Notes under the pieces: model-generated | What the model was told of the DNA's origin: nothing | The model's database searches: none | What the model saw: the letters and a program-made list of their open reading frames with translations, nothing else | Shown here: positions 30,223 to 39,635 of the stretch, piece after piece | Layout: each line of letters opens with the position of its first letter | Position numbering within the stretch: position 1 is the first letter of the stretch | From: Kalmanozyma brasiliensis GHG001 | Lineage: Eukaryota > Basidiomycota > Ustilaginomycetes > Ustilaginales | DNA: 64,000 nt | Assembly: GCF_000497045.1 (NCBI RefSeq) | Contig: NW_015961991.1 | Location: 558,812-622,811, forward strand | Direction of reading: 5' to 3' | Made by a program: the position numbers and the translations under genes

Positions 30223-33200
30223 ATGCCAGCCCCGTTGATCCCCGCTTCTCGCATGCGCGATGCCCTCCAAATCGTGCACGACTCGATCGAGGACTTTGCC
30301 AATACTTACCGGACATGGCTCACGCTCGCTCCAGCATACAGCTCCGGTCCAGCACTACTCGATCCCACTAGCTCGGCCTCGGCATCTTCTTCTACCCAGC
30401 ACCGGACCAACGCCGAAACCCTAGCGAGAGCCTTCTGCCCCATATCCGGTCCAAGATGGGACGAGCACAGAGACCGCATCGCCGCTTCCACCTCGCTCAA
30501 AGGTCTCACTGTCTTGCGCAGCCAGGTCGAGGCTGAACTCCTTGCTCTAGAGAGGTTAGCTACCGAGAGAGGCAGCTGGGAAGATCCACATCCCTATTCG
30601 AACGGCACCCATCACATCCGACTCTGGGAGGAGGTGCTGTATGTCGCCTTCACTTACGGACCCGTCCTGTCCATACAGGACCGCTTCGCTTTCAGCATGT
30701 CGGCAGCCTTGCGTCGCAAGAAGAAGATGCGCAAACCAAGAGGAGAGAACGTCAACAGTCAGAGCGTCAAGGTCGATGTCGTCGCTCAAAACGGCGATCG
30801 ATGGACCCGTCTCTACATCATCAAGCCAGAGCGTCTACGTCAGGAGTTCAGAGAGGCTGAAAGCTACATGGTGGACGAAGCAGACTCGAGCTCGGCTTCC
30901 GATACAGACGGAGAAGACGACTCGCAACCGTCCATACGCAACGACACAGCGCCGGATACATTTCACGAGCACCAACACACGATCAAGTGCTCCATGAGCG
31001 AAAAGGAGAAGGCCCTCTCCTCAGCTCACGCAGAGCGACAGACCGACGATGCCATCGATTCGCTCGCTTTCGACGTCGCTGCAAAGAAGTGCTCGCTCAC
31101 CAAGCTCATTCACGAGCTTCGTGCTGCCGCAGATACCGAAGCCAAAGCGCGCGTGCAGCGGTCCGAGGAGCACGGCCGTCAGCTGCCCTTTGTGCCTATC
31201 CACGTCGAGATCATTGTTACCCGCATGGAGCTGCAAACACCTCTCCAACCACTTCCGAATACCGCCACACAAAGCAAAGAGGCGGCACTCGCCGAGTTCT
31301 ACCAATTGTCAGAGTGGGACCGCTTCAACCACCGACTCGCTGCCATCACGCAGGAAGCGCAAAGATACAACGTCGACATGGTCTTTGGCTATCGACAGCT
31401 ACCCGATCGCATCTTGCACAACGTCACTCCTCCCAGCATCGGTCTGACTGTCAGCAAGGATCGAGACAGACCGATGGGCTTGCCACGCATCCCGACGGCA
31501 CCGCCACGACCGCATTGGCGCACCACGCCCAACATCAACCTCGACGTCACCGCCATGATCGCTCTTGTTAGCGACACCACCCACGGCATCTTTCATGAGA
31601 ATGGGGCGCAGGACCCTTTGCTTGATGAAGCAAAGCGACATCCCAAGCTCCACGATGGCGAGCACGGTTCCGGCGCCCTCTTTCAGCATCACTTTCGCAC
31701 CTTTTCCATCCGCAAAGAAGCGCTCGAGGCAAGAGCCGCCGAGTTGTCGCTGCAGGACGACCAGCAGGATGAAGCTTCGCTAGCGCTGGACAAAGCGGCA
31801 GCCAAGGAAGGTCGGGCTCTTGCAATCCAGCTCGAACGCGAAATGACGATCGAAACGCTCTTTGACGCCATTCTCGGGCCGATGTGGGATAAGAACAGCT
31901 CTGCTGCATCCGGAGAGTCCGCAAAGGGCACGCCGGTCGAGCTCTTCGCGACGGTGGGCGCCTTTGACCGCCTGCGTCGAGTCAGCTCCACCGTCGGAGG
32001 GCCCAACGAGAAGCGACGAGTCAAAGCGCTGCTGGGAGATCCAGGAATCGATCCGCAGGACTTTTGGCATGGTTCCAAGTGGGCCGCCCCCGAGCATGAC
32101 GAGCTTCGTCGGTGCCTCATCCTCCCTATCCAGCCTCTGCAGGATCTGGGTCCGGGAGGCTTTGATTCCTGCACTAGCCTCAAAGAGGTGTATCCGGATC
32201 TCCCTCGAGCTCATTTTATCTCGCACATGGTCGATACGCTCGAAAGCTGTCTCAGCGAGCTGTGGGGTCCTGACTGGCGAGACATCTCCGAAGATTTGCC
32301 GAGGAGCAAGTACAAAAAGCTACGCCAAAGCACGGTTCATCAAGCAGGCGGTCAAACGTACACGACTCTACGCTCCATGCACGCTTGTGCGAGGTACGGA
32401 ATGACGACGCTCTCGAGCAACATGGACAGCATCCAGTGGCTGCTCAAAGAGATGAATCGTCGCCCGTACTCACAGCAGACCAAGGAGATCTTGCGCGATA
32501 CCTCGATGGAAGAGCTAGCGACTTTGCGCAAGCAAGAGCATCCTTTCTATTCTTGCTTTATTGTTCTGCACCCGCGATCGCTCAGCGAGCAAATGCGAGT
32601 GACGACAACCGCGCCGGCGTGGAGGGAAGTGCTCGAGGGATATCCCGGTGGACTTGGTCCTCCTGCAGCGCCGACTTTGGACGAAGAGGGTCGCCTGTCA
32701 GCAGCCCACGGACACAGCAACCCGAACGGGCACTCGCACGACCACGTACAAGCTTATACGATCGATGATGATAACTACAATGCAGAGACGATCTCTTCGT
32801 CCGACGACCACATCACATCGTCCAACGGCATCATGTACTCGGTCGATCCGCTCGCTCGAGCAAGAGAGCACGAGATTGAGACCACGCACGAAAGCACCCT
32901 GCCTGGCTCGTCCGACCGGAGCGACAGCTTTAATGGCGGGAGCTTGCCAGACCCGATCAAGAAGTCCAGCACGACTCCCGTGACGCCCCTCAGCTTGCAA
33001 CCCGAGGTCGAACCCATCTTCTATCAGGAAGGGCGTGCGGACGCTCCGCCACCTTCGAATCCGCGATCAGGACGGGCTCGCTTTCGTATGGGCAGTGGCA
33101 AGGGACGCATTCGTCGATGGGTGCTTGGACCAAAGCCTGCAGCCCGCCTCAGCATTCGGCATTACAAATGGTGGCCATTGGCTCGTGTCGAACGGACTTG

Positions 33201-35004
33201 GATGCGTCTGACCGATCCGTTTGCTTGGAAGGATCCTGCCTTGCGGAGCGATCTCTACAGGAATGGAAGTCACTCCGACTCGGATCGCCAGCTGGGCGAC
33301 CAGCACTATGAAGACGATGTCCAGCCCGGACTCGTGTGGGCTCGAAGCATTCATGCCGATGTCAAGCTCAACAAGCTGCACTGGTCGCTGCTCTGCCTGG
33401 TCTACATCGCCTGGACGATCGGCTTTGCTTACCTGGCCAAGTCGCTGTGGTATCAGTCCTCCGTGGTAGGCTTTGATGGCGTTGCGCGATCGCCCGCCTT
33501 TCTTTCGTGCACGTCCACGTACTGGCTCCGAAACGCAGGATGCGGACTCGACGGTCAAGATTGCGAACCCTTCTTCACGCCCGACGGCCAAGTCGGTCAG
33601 AACTTCCGCTGTCCTGCCGACTGCATCGATGTGACGCTGCTCAATCCTCGTGCCATCGGCAACCAGAGCGTCAACTATGAGGCGCTCGTCGTTGGTGGCG
33701 GCGATGCCGATGGCACCTACCGCGGCGACTCGTTCATTTGCGCTGCTGCCATCCATGCAGGCGTCATCCGGAACTCGAGAGGCGGATGTGGCTCTGTCCG
33801 CCTGGTCGGCGCCCATTCGGGATACGAGGCCAGCAGAGCGCATGGCATTGACTCGGTCGGCTTCGACTCGGTCTTCCCGATCGCCTATCGATTCGAAACC
33901 ACCCAAGGCGAGAGCGACTGCACAGATCGACGTTGGCAAGGCTACGTGATGAACGCCATCATGTCTGCCTTGGTCGGCTTTGTGCTTCGGCCGAAGCGCA
34001 TCGTGTGGTTCTGGACGCTCGCCTGTGTGGGCTTCTGGCACATCAACCAGGTCTCGTATCTCCGATCCTATCCACCGCCCATCGGCGCGGTGTTTGGCGA
34101 CTTCTTGCCGTTTCTGTTTACGTGCTATGCCATCTGGCGGTTGGCGTTTCGTTTCGTCTGGCCGGTCTTCGTGCATCTGCCGGTGGAAAGCACCTTCTGG
34201 ACTTTGGGTTTCTGGTGGATTGGCGTGCTGCTTAACGTGGTGTTCGACAAGGTGCCGATCCAACGACTCGTGGCGAGGGACATTGCGCAGCAGCCGGGCA
34301 GCGTGGTGGCCGTCATCATCGTTGCGCTCGTGGTGCTGTTCATCGCGATCAACCAGGTGCGCGTGATGTGGAAGACGGGCTATTTGGCCAAGTACGTCTC
34401 GCTGTACATTGTCGGCGGCGTGCTGGTCGGCTTGGCTGCTGCTGTGCCGGGCGAGACGCTCCGACTGCATCACTACATTATCGCGCTCGTGCTACTGCCG
34501 GCATGCGCATTCCCAACACGACTCTGCCTGATCTACATAGCGTTCCTGCTGGGCATGTTTACCAACGGTGTAGCGCGCTGGAGCTTCGATGGACTCATCG
34601 AGGACACTTCGGTGGTGCAAGGCGATGCCACTGGTGGCACTGGACGGCCTACCTTCAACACCACTTCCAGCACCTGGCGCACCTCGGACGGGCTCGTCAG
34701 CTGGAACGCCATTCCGGAAGACCAAGCTGCCGACTGGGACGGATTCGCGCTGTTGGTCGACGACGTGCTGCGCTATCAAGGCCCCGCGACCAGCTGGAAT
34801 CTCAGCAGTCTGGTCGACGTCTACGCCGAGGAGGGCAAGGCAGACGGCCAATCGGATCTGCCGAGCAACCAGACGATCCGCGAGGTGCCGCACTACCTGC
34901 GCCTGGCGTTCAGCTCCGAGGGCAGCCCGGGCGACTTTACCCGAGCTGCGACGGCGGTTTTGGGCAACGGGACGTGGATCGATGCTGCGGATGGTGCGAC
35001 GTAG
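30223..35004 (+). CDS. DUF1308 (C7orf25-like) region fused to LCCL-domain multi-span membrane protein (1,593 aa)
   Basis: One uninterrupted frame; the ATG at 30223 (gtcaccATGcc) is the first real start (upstream codon 30205 is GTG). The N-terminal 790 residues follow human C7orf25/UPF0415: helical LKGLTVLRSQVEAELLALER near 91, SVKVDVVAQNGDRW near 180, PNINLDVTAMIALVSDTTHG near 436, FDRLRRVSSTVGGPNEKRRV near 578, a T-x-R-S segment near 713, and HPFYSCFIVLHPRSLSEQ near 773. A disordered linker (about 795-950) leads to a membrane part: TM1 near 1056, a lumenal LCCL domain near 1128-1226 (FRCPADCIDV, DSFICAAAIHAGVI), then about eight more spans and a lumenal or extracellular tail with N-glycosylation motifs. 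Separate DUF1308 and LCCL proteins are known; I have not met the joined form. Function unknown; the domain calls are strong for LCCL and good for DUF1308. Confidence 0.88.
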   Translation: MPAPLIPASRMRDALQIVHDSIEDFANTYRTWLTLAPAYSSGPALLDPTSSASASSSTQHRTNAETLARAFCPISGPRWDEHRDRIAASTSLKGLTVLRSQVEAELLALERLATERGSWEDPHPYSNGTHHIRLWEEVLYVAFTYGPVLSIQDRFAFSMSAALRRKKKMRKPRGENVNSQSVKVDVVAQNGDRWTRLYIIKPERLRQEFREAESYMVDEADSSSASDTDGEDDSQPSIRNDTAPDTFHEHQHTIKCSMSEKEKALSSAHAERQTDDAIDSLAFDVAAKKCSLTKLIHELRAAADTEAKARVQRSEEHGRQLPFVPIHVEIIVTRMELQTPLQPLPNTATQSKEAALAEFYQLSEWDRFNHRLAAITQEAQRYNVDMVFGYRQLPDRILHNVTPPSIGLTVSKDRDRPMGLPRIPTAPPRPHWRTTPNINLDVTAMIALVSDTTHGIFHENGAQDPLLDEAKRHPKLHDGEHGSGALFQHHFRTFSIRKEALEARAAELSLQDDQQDEASLALDKAAAKEGRALAIQLEREMTIETLFDAILGPMWDKNSSAASGESAKGTPVELFATVGAFDRLRRVSSTVGGPNEKRRVKALLGDPGIDPQDFWHGSKWAAPEHDELRRCLILPIQPLQDLGPGGFDSCTSLKEVYPDLPRAHFISHMVDTLESCLSELWGPDWRDISEDLPRSKYKKLRQSTVHQAGGQTYTTLRSMHACARYGMTTLSSNMDSIQWLLKEMNRRPYSQQTKEILRDTSMEELATLRKQEHPFYSCFIVLHPRSLSEQMRVTTTAPAWREVLEGYPGGLGPPAAPTLDEEGRLSAAHGHSNPNGHSHDHVQAYTIDDDNYNAETISSSDDHITSSNGIMYSVDPLARAREHEIETTHESTLPGSSDRSDSFNGGSLPDPIKKSSTTPVTPLSLQPEVEPIFYQEGRADAPPPSNPRSGRARFRMGSGKGRIRRWVLGPKPAARLSIRHYKWWPLARVERTWMRLTDPFAWKDPALRSDLYRNGSHSDSDRQLGDQHYEDDVQPGLVWARSIHADVKLNKLHWSLLCLVYIAWTIGFAYLAKSLWYQSSVVGFDGVARSPAFLSCTSTYWLRNAGCGLDGQDCEPFFTPDGQVGQNFRCPADCIDVTLLNPRAIGNQSVNYEALVVGGGDADGTYRGDSFICAAAIHAGVIRNSRGGCGSVRLVGAHSGYEASRAHGIDSVGFDSVFPIAYRFETTQGESDCTDRRWQGYVMNAIMSALVGFVLRPKRIVWFWTLACVGFWHINQVSYLRSYPPPIGAVFGDFLPFLFTCYAIWRLAFRFVWPVFVHLPVESTFWTLGFWWIGVLLNVVFDKVPIQRLVARDIAQQPGSVVAVIIVALVVLFIAINQVRVMWKTGYLAKYVSLYIVGGVLVGLAAAVPGETLRLHHYIIALVLLPACAFPTRLCLIYIAFLLGMFTNGVARWSFDGLIEDTSVVQGDATGGTGRPTFNTTSSTWRTSDGLVSWNAIPEDQAADWDGFALLVDDVLRYQGPATSWNLSSLVDVYAEEGKADGQSDLPSNQTIREVPHYLRLAFSSEGSPGDFTRAATAVLGNGTWIDAADGAT

Positions 35005-35285
35005 GCGAGCAAGGCGTCGGTGATGCAATCAAAGGACAATACAATGCGCGTGCGCCAAACCACAGACTAGAGTTGTGCGAGAAATTTGCGAGATGGGATG
35101 ACAATGCTGAATGCGATGGTATACTGATACAGATGAGGTTCCCTGTGTGGTCCAGGGTTTGTGATACAAGGTGTGATGCTTTGCGATGGGGCGTTGGGAA
35201 TGAAGAATCGAGCTGGTGACTTCTACGAGTCGAGCCTCTGTTGATGCTGATCTTCTGTTCGCGCCCGCTTGTGTGGGATTTCTGC

Positions 35286-35600
35286 TCAACTCGCCTCTTG
35301 CTTCTCCGCGCCCTCCTTGGGCCGGGCTATCCTCCTCGTTGGCTGGGCGATCTCTATCCACCCCCCCTTTTTGGTCAGATGAACCTTTTGTCCGACGCCC
35401 AGCTGCTCTCTCGCATCCTTTTCTTCGTCGGCGCGCACGCCTCTCGATCCGGAGCGGGCGGCGGGGCAGGGTAGGATCGTCGATGCACTCAACGAGACCG
35501 TCAGGATGGACGCGGCAAAGGTGGCGATGAAGAACGTCGATGTGGCCAAGCGGCGGGTGCGCACGGACGGGTTGGAGATCGTACGGAGTGACGACCACAT
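35286..35600 (-). CDS. Small single-span membrane protein, possibly mitochondrial (104 aa)
   Basis: The minus-strand frame is open from 35912; I chose the ATG at 35600 because the sequence before it is His/Pro/Thr-rich and leader-like. The 104-residue product has a basic N-terminus (SLRTISNPSVRTRRLATS), one hydrophobic span at about residues 21-42 (FFIATFAASILTVSLSASTI), then PCPA and a charged soluble tail. A positively charged lead followed by one span fits small mitochondrial inner-membrane proteins, for example assembly factors, but I recognise no family. It converges with the large LCCL gene (stops 281 bp apart). The span and charge pattern make it look real; the exact start is less sure. 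Confidence 0.6.
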   Translation of the reverse strand: MWSSLRTISNPSVRTRRLATSTFFIATFAASILTVSLSASTILPCPAARSGSRGVRADEEKDAREQLGVGQKVHLTKKGGWIEIAQPTRRIARPKEGAEKQEAS

Positions 35601-36673
35601 TGTGTGATGTACCCGCTGAGTGTGGGGGGTTGTGGTGGCGTGAGAGGGTGCGTGCGTTGGTGGGCTCGGGTGTGAAGTGTGAGCGTGGTGTGGTCGATGT
35701 TGGAGGACGAGCGGAATTCGATGCGATTTGCCTCCGTGCTTGACCGAGTCCGAGAAGCGTCTGTGCGTATAAGAGAGCGTGTGCGGGCGCTTGTGTGTGA
35801 CGAAAGACTTGCTGCTGCGCCGCCCTTGAGGTGGTAGTGATGCTAGGAGGAAGATGTCGAGCAGGATATGGGCGATAATGGTGATGATTGACATCTCGAG
35901 AAGAAAGGTCAAATTTTACGGCCAACCGGAAAGCCACGGGTCCACAGCACCGCGCCGCAACTGCGTATTTGTCAGTCAGAGGTGAGCCTCACTCGTCCGA
36001 ATTCTGGACAGCAGGGATTCCTTGCTCTGTTAGACCTCAAAATAGATAATCAAATGTTAGACCTTGCGTCCGACCTTGGCGCTCCCCGAGCCTAATTTTT
36101 CGGCCAGCCTCGCACAGCAGCACAACGACGTCAGACACGCCCACCAACGGAACTCCACGCCCCTCGCTTGTTGGCGCTAGCAGTAGCGACCTGCCTGTTT
36201 AGGCCAACCGAGCCAAACCGGCGCCCGGCGAAATTGCCTTTTTCTGCAGACCCTGTCAAAGTTTGTCAGTCGGAACCTCAACTTTTGGGCGCTTTGCCGA
36301 TGTTGGAGTGACGACTACGCTCGGGGCTGTCCTACACCGCCGGGTTCGTCGGCCATCCAAGGCTTCCGTGGAGGACGAGGTTGGCGCTAGAGATTGGATC
36401 TCCGACGACGCTGTGCAAGCTAGAGAAGAAAGTGGGTCCGTGGCGGCGTGGTTGTTTGTGGCGTGTGCAAGATGCCTTGTGGGAGGAGCGGGACGTGATG
36501 ACCCGGCGGACCCTGCGTTAGGAGTCTGAGTTGGTGTCAGGTAGGGCAGCGTTGTTCGGTAATCCAGACCTCGGAGACATATAAGGGAAGTCCGTTGTCC
36601 TCGTAGTTGCTATGAACACCACACCCTTCTTCCTCCCACTACGCTGACAGGAAGACGGCATCCAATCATCGCC
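35601..36673. other. Divergent intergenic region
   Basis: About 1.07 kb between the small membrane-protein gene and the flavin oxidase gene. A TATA box for the latter lies at 36580-36585. Part of 35601-35937 is open on the minus strand but looks like untranslated leader. No other gene is supported. Confidence 0.55.
36580..36585 (+). promoter_or_regulatory. TATA box of the flavin oxidase gene
   Basis: TATAAG within acatataagg, 94 bp before the ATG at 36674. Confidence 0.55.
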
Positions 36674-38263
36674 ATGCCGACATCAACGACAAAGCTGAGC
36701 CTCGGCCTCGCCTTCCTAGCCGCGACCTCGCTCACCACCGCCTACCCGCTGTACACGTTCAACGGCAGTCCATCCGCTCTCCTGGCCCGAGACGACAACA
36801 GCACCCTCCAGTCCTGCCTCGCCAACAGCGGCGGCTACGACCTCTCGTACAGCACCTCTTCCGACTACACCGCCCTCTCCACCTCCTACAATTCGCTGTT
36901 CGACTACAAGCCTCTCGTCGTCGCGGTTCCCTCCTCGGAAGCCGAGATCTCGGCCATTGTCCAATGTGTTTCCGCTGAAGGGGGCAAACAAAAGCTCAGC
37001 CCGCGCTCAGGCGGTCACTCCTACGAGTCCTACTCGCTCGGTGGTCAGGACGGGTCTGTAGTCGTCGACCTGCAGAACTTTAACACCATCGATGTCAATC
37101 AGACGACCAAAACCGCTATTGTCGGAGCAGGTGTCCGTCTCGGCCCGCTAGCACAGTCCATCTGGGATCAGGGCAACTTCTCGCTTCCCCACGGCACCTG
37201 CCCATACGTCGGTGTCAGCGGTCACGCTCTCGGCGGTGGGTTTGGCTTTCCCACTCGCGCCTGGGGCTTTTTGCTCGATCGGATTGTCGAGATGCGCATG
37301 ATCGACGTCAACGGTACCATTCAAAACGTCAACAACGAGACCAATACCGATCTCTGGTGGGCCCTCCGTGGGGCGGGGTCGAACAATTTTGGCATCGTCA
37401 CCCAGTTCACCTTCAGCCTGCTCGACGCTCCGACGAGCATCATCAACTATGCGTATTCGTACAAGACGAATGAGGATTGCGCCAACGCCGTGGTTGCGCT
37501 GCAGAGCATGACACTGGCTACGAACGTCGATCAGGGATTGGCGCCCGAGTTCGGTGGTGAGCTGCTGATCGCGGGCTCGGCGGCGGGCGACTTTGATGGC
37601 AACGCGTGCCAGCTCTCCGGTCAACACATCTCTACCTCGCGCGCGGATCACGACGCCCTGATCTCGCGCTTCAACACCCTCGCTGGCATCACACCGGCAA
37701 GCACCACCGTCACCGAGTACACTTCCTGGCTCGAATCGCTCGAAAACATCATGGGGAGCCTCAACACCTCCGCCCCCATCACGCAGGATCAGTTTTACGC
37801 CAAGTCCCTCGTCCAACCCACCCTCGCCACGTACAACTACTCGTCCGCTCTGGCGCTGGTGGACAAGCTGAATGGATACGCCGGATTGCAAGGCACGGGC
37901 AACAGCGTCTCGTTTGACTTCCTCGGCCCGCTTTCGTTCCCGAACAACGTCAATGCGAGTGACAGCGCGTTCAATGCGCACACTGCCAGCTTCATCTACC
38001 AGTTCTACTCATACGGCTTTCCGTCGAACGACAACTCGGACGGCCAACAACAGGTCTGGAACGCATTCGACGATCTGGTGGAGACGGCAAAGGACAGTGA
38101 CAGTGCAGCGGACTGGGGTGCATATGTCAACTACGTCGATGCTAGACAGCAGGATTGGGGGTCAGCGTACTACGGACAGGGTCTGGCGAGGCTGAAGGCG
38201 ATGAAGGAGACGTGGGATGCCGAGGGGGTGTTCTGGTTCCCGCAAGGATTGGCGAGTGCCTAA
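36674..38263 (+). CDS. Secreted FAD-linked oxidase, berberine-bridge type (AA7-like), bicovalent flavin (529 aa)
   Basis: Secreted flavoprotein oxidase. The start at 36674 (gccATGcc) gives a signal peptide (LSLGLAFLAATSLTTA, residues 8-23). The FAD domain has VAVPSSEAEISAIVQCV, then RSGGHSYESYS with H115 and GTCPYVGVSGHALGGGFG with C176. These are the two residues that bind flavin covalently in glucooligosaccharide oxidase and berberine bridge enzymes, 61 positions apart as expected. The substrate-binding domain follows, and the C-terminal BBE segment is recognisable (YVNYVDARQQDWGSAYYGQG). Many N-x-S/T sites support secretion. AA7 members oxidise oligosaccharides to lactones with release of hydrogen peroxide, while others work on alkaloid-like metabolites; carbohydrate is the better guess for an isolated secreted gene. 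Not next to any biosynthetic genes. Confidence 0.95.
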   Translation: MPTSTTKLSLGLAFLAATSLTTAYPLYTFNGSPSALLARDDNSTLQSCLANSGGYDLSYSTSSDYTALSTSYNSLFDYKPLVVAVPSSEAEISAIVQCVSAEGGKQKLSPRSGGHSYESYSLGGQDGSVVVDLQNFNTIDVNQTTKTAIVGAGVRLGPLAQSIWDQGNFSLPHGTCPYVGVSGHALGGGFGFPTRAWGFLLDRIVEMRMIDVNGTIQNVNNETNTDLWWALRGAGSNNFGIVTQFTFSLLDAPTSIINYAYSYKTNEDCANAVVALQSMTLATNVDQGLAPEFGGELLIAGSAAGDFDGNACQLSGQHISTSRADHDALISRFNTLAGITPASTTVTEYTSWLESLENIMGSLNTSAPITQDQFYAKSLVQPTLATYNYSSALALVDKLNGYAGLQGTGNSVSFDFLGPLSFPNNVNASDSAFNAHTASFIYQFYSYGFPSNDNSDGQQQVWNAFDDLVETAKDSDSAADWGAYVNYVDARQQDWGSAYYGQGLARLKAMKETWDAEGVFWFPQGLASA

Positions 38264-38589
38264 GTGAGTGGATATGGAAATGCAATTCAATGTTTGGATG
38301 TCTTCGAGCTGTGTTTGTGCTTGTGCGTGCTGCGTGTGTGGTAGACATCGTCAGCTCCAGCGTCTGCCGACAACGAGCCCGTTCTCGCGCTGTCAGGTCT
38401 GTCCGGGCAAGACTGTGCAAATCAAGGCTTGAATTCACGGCGCCGCTGCGGAACGTTTTTGCTCCGCTCGCCTCCACCTCGCGAGCACGACGTCATGTGC
38501 TTTCCCCTTGACCCCGGCTTTTTACACCATCGCAACCTCTGCTTCCCCCTTACCATTACACGGATCTCATTGTTGAGTAGGGATCAATC
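38264..38589. other. Intergenic spacer
   Basis: 326 bp between two plus-strand genes. It holds the 3' flank of the oxidase gene and the promoter of the DUF2945 gene; no specific element was recognised. Confidence 0.55.
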
Positions 38590-39015
38590 ATGCCGCCGAA
38601 GAAGTCCACTCCGACTGCTGGTGAGCCGCGTCGCTCGACACGCACCAAGACGGCCAGCTCCAAATCCTCCGACTCCAAGACCAAATCCTCCACGTCGTCG
38701 AAGAACACTTCCACGCCAGCCAAATCCAAGTCCTCCCCCGCGAAAAAGACCCATGGTAGCAAGCACGACACGCACGATGCGCCCGCAGCGCACAACGCCA
38801 CTGCGTCGCACCTGCCCAAGAAAGGCCAGAAGGTCACCTGGAAAGCCATGCCCGGCTGGGTCGAGGGTCACGTGCTCGAGATTCTGACCGAGGACAAGAC
38901 CGTGGATGGCAAAAGCGTCAAGGCGACCCAGGAGGATCCGAGGATCGTGCTCAAGAGCCACGGTCCCAGTGGCAAAACCGCTGTCCACAAGGCGAGCGCT
39001 GTTTGGTTCGACTAG
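38590..39015 (+). CDS. Hva1/TUDOR-like (DUF2945) protein with basic Ser/Lys-rich tail (141 aa)
   Basis: Small protein with an N-terminal disordered half (residues 1-72) very rich in Ser, Lys, Thr and Pro, resembling histone-tail-like or DNA-associated segments. The C-terminal half (about 76-141) matches the DUF2945/Hva1 TUDOR domain: KKGQKVTWKAMPGWVEGHVL, then VDGKSVKATQEDPRIVLKSH and a conserved KTAVHKASAVWF ending. Many bacteria and fungi carry this about 65-residue domain as a single small protein; 'hypervirulence associated' is only the family name. The start at 38590 (atcATGcc) is the only sensible one. Likely nuclear or cytosolic. The biochemical role is not established. Confidence 0.88.
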   Translation: MPPKKSTPTAGEPRRSTRTKTASSKSSDSKTKSSTSSKNTSTPAKSKSSPAKKTHGSKHDTHDAPAAHNATASHLPKKGQKVTWKAMPGWVEGHVLEILTEDKTVDGKSVKATQEDPRIVLKSHGPSGKTAVHKASAVWFD

Positions 39016-39635
39016 TATCCCGTCACAGAGATACCCAGACTAGAAAGTGGGTTGCTTCCGGTGCTTCTCAACGTGGTATACGACGCTGAGCCCTGTCACG
39101 GCAACTCTCTACCCCACAAGTCTATCTGAATCAGCATGAACACGCGCGAACCTTGGAGGAAGAAGTTTCGACACAATCGCGTCCTTGTGCACCTTTGAGT
39201 CCGCTTATGCTTCGCCTCCTCCTTTGCGTGCCATTGAACCCGTCTCTTCAATCTGATACCGCACTTTGACCCGGCGATCTGGCTAGGGCATACTGTGCAC
39301 GCCGTTTCACTGAGCAATCCAATGCCTTGTTCTCTCGCATTCGCGGCTATGCAAGTTCTGTGAGTGGCAGACCCGATCTGCAGCTGTCAAAAATCGGCCC
39401 CACGCGGCTAGGTTTCCGAGGATTTTGGCGGGGCGCGGAAGCTCGACCGAGAACGCGGCGCGAGATAACAAAGTTCCCGACGCTGGTGGTGGAGGCGAAC
39501 CCTGACCCGCTGTGCTTCTCGGAGCATCCTTGCTGCTGCTCTTCTCATCCAAGTGTCAGCTGCGTGCTATAAGGTACGTTGAGGCTTACTTTACGACCAT
39601 CATACCCACATACGCTGACGAGATCAGATCAAATC
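39016..39635. other. Intergenic spacer
   Basis: 620 bp between two plus-strand genes. Nothing beyond 3' flank and promoter is supported. Confidence 0.55.

Noticed and set aside
33067..34473. 468-codon minus-strand open frame opposite the LCCL region
   Set aside because: Shadow frame; His/Arg/Asp-rich, and the plus strand encodes a recognisable LCCL domain and membrane spans.
35029..35937. 302-codon minus-strand frame overlapping the small membrane-protein gene
   Set aside because: His/Arg/Pro-rich and without a span or domain; the other minus-strand frame encodes a credible one-span protein.
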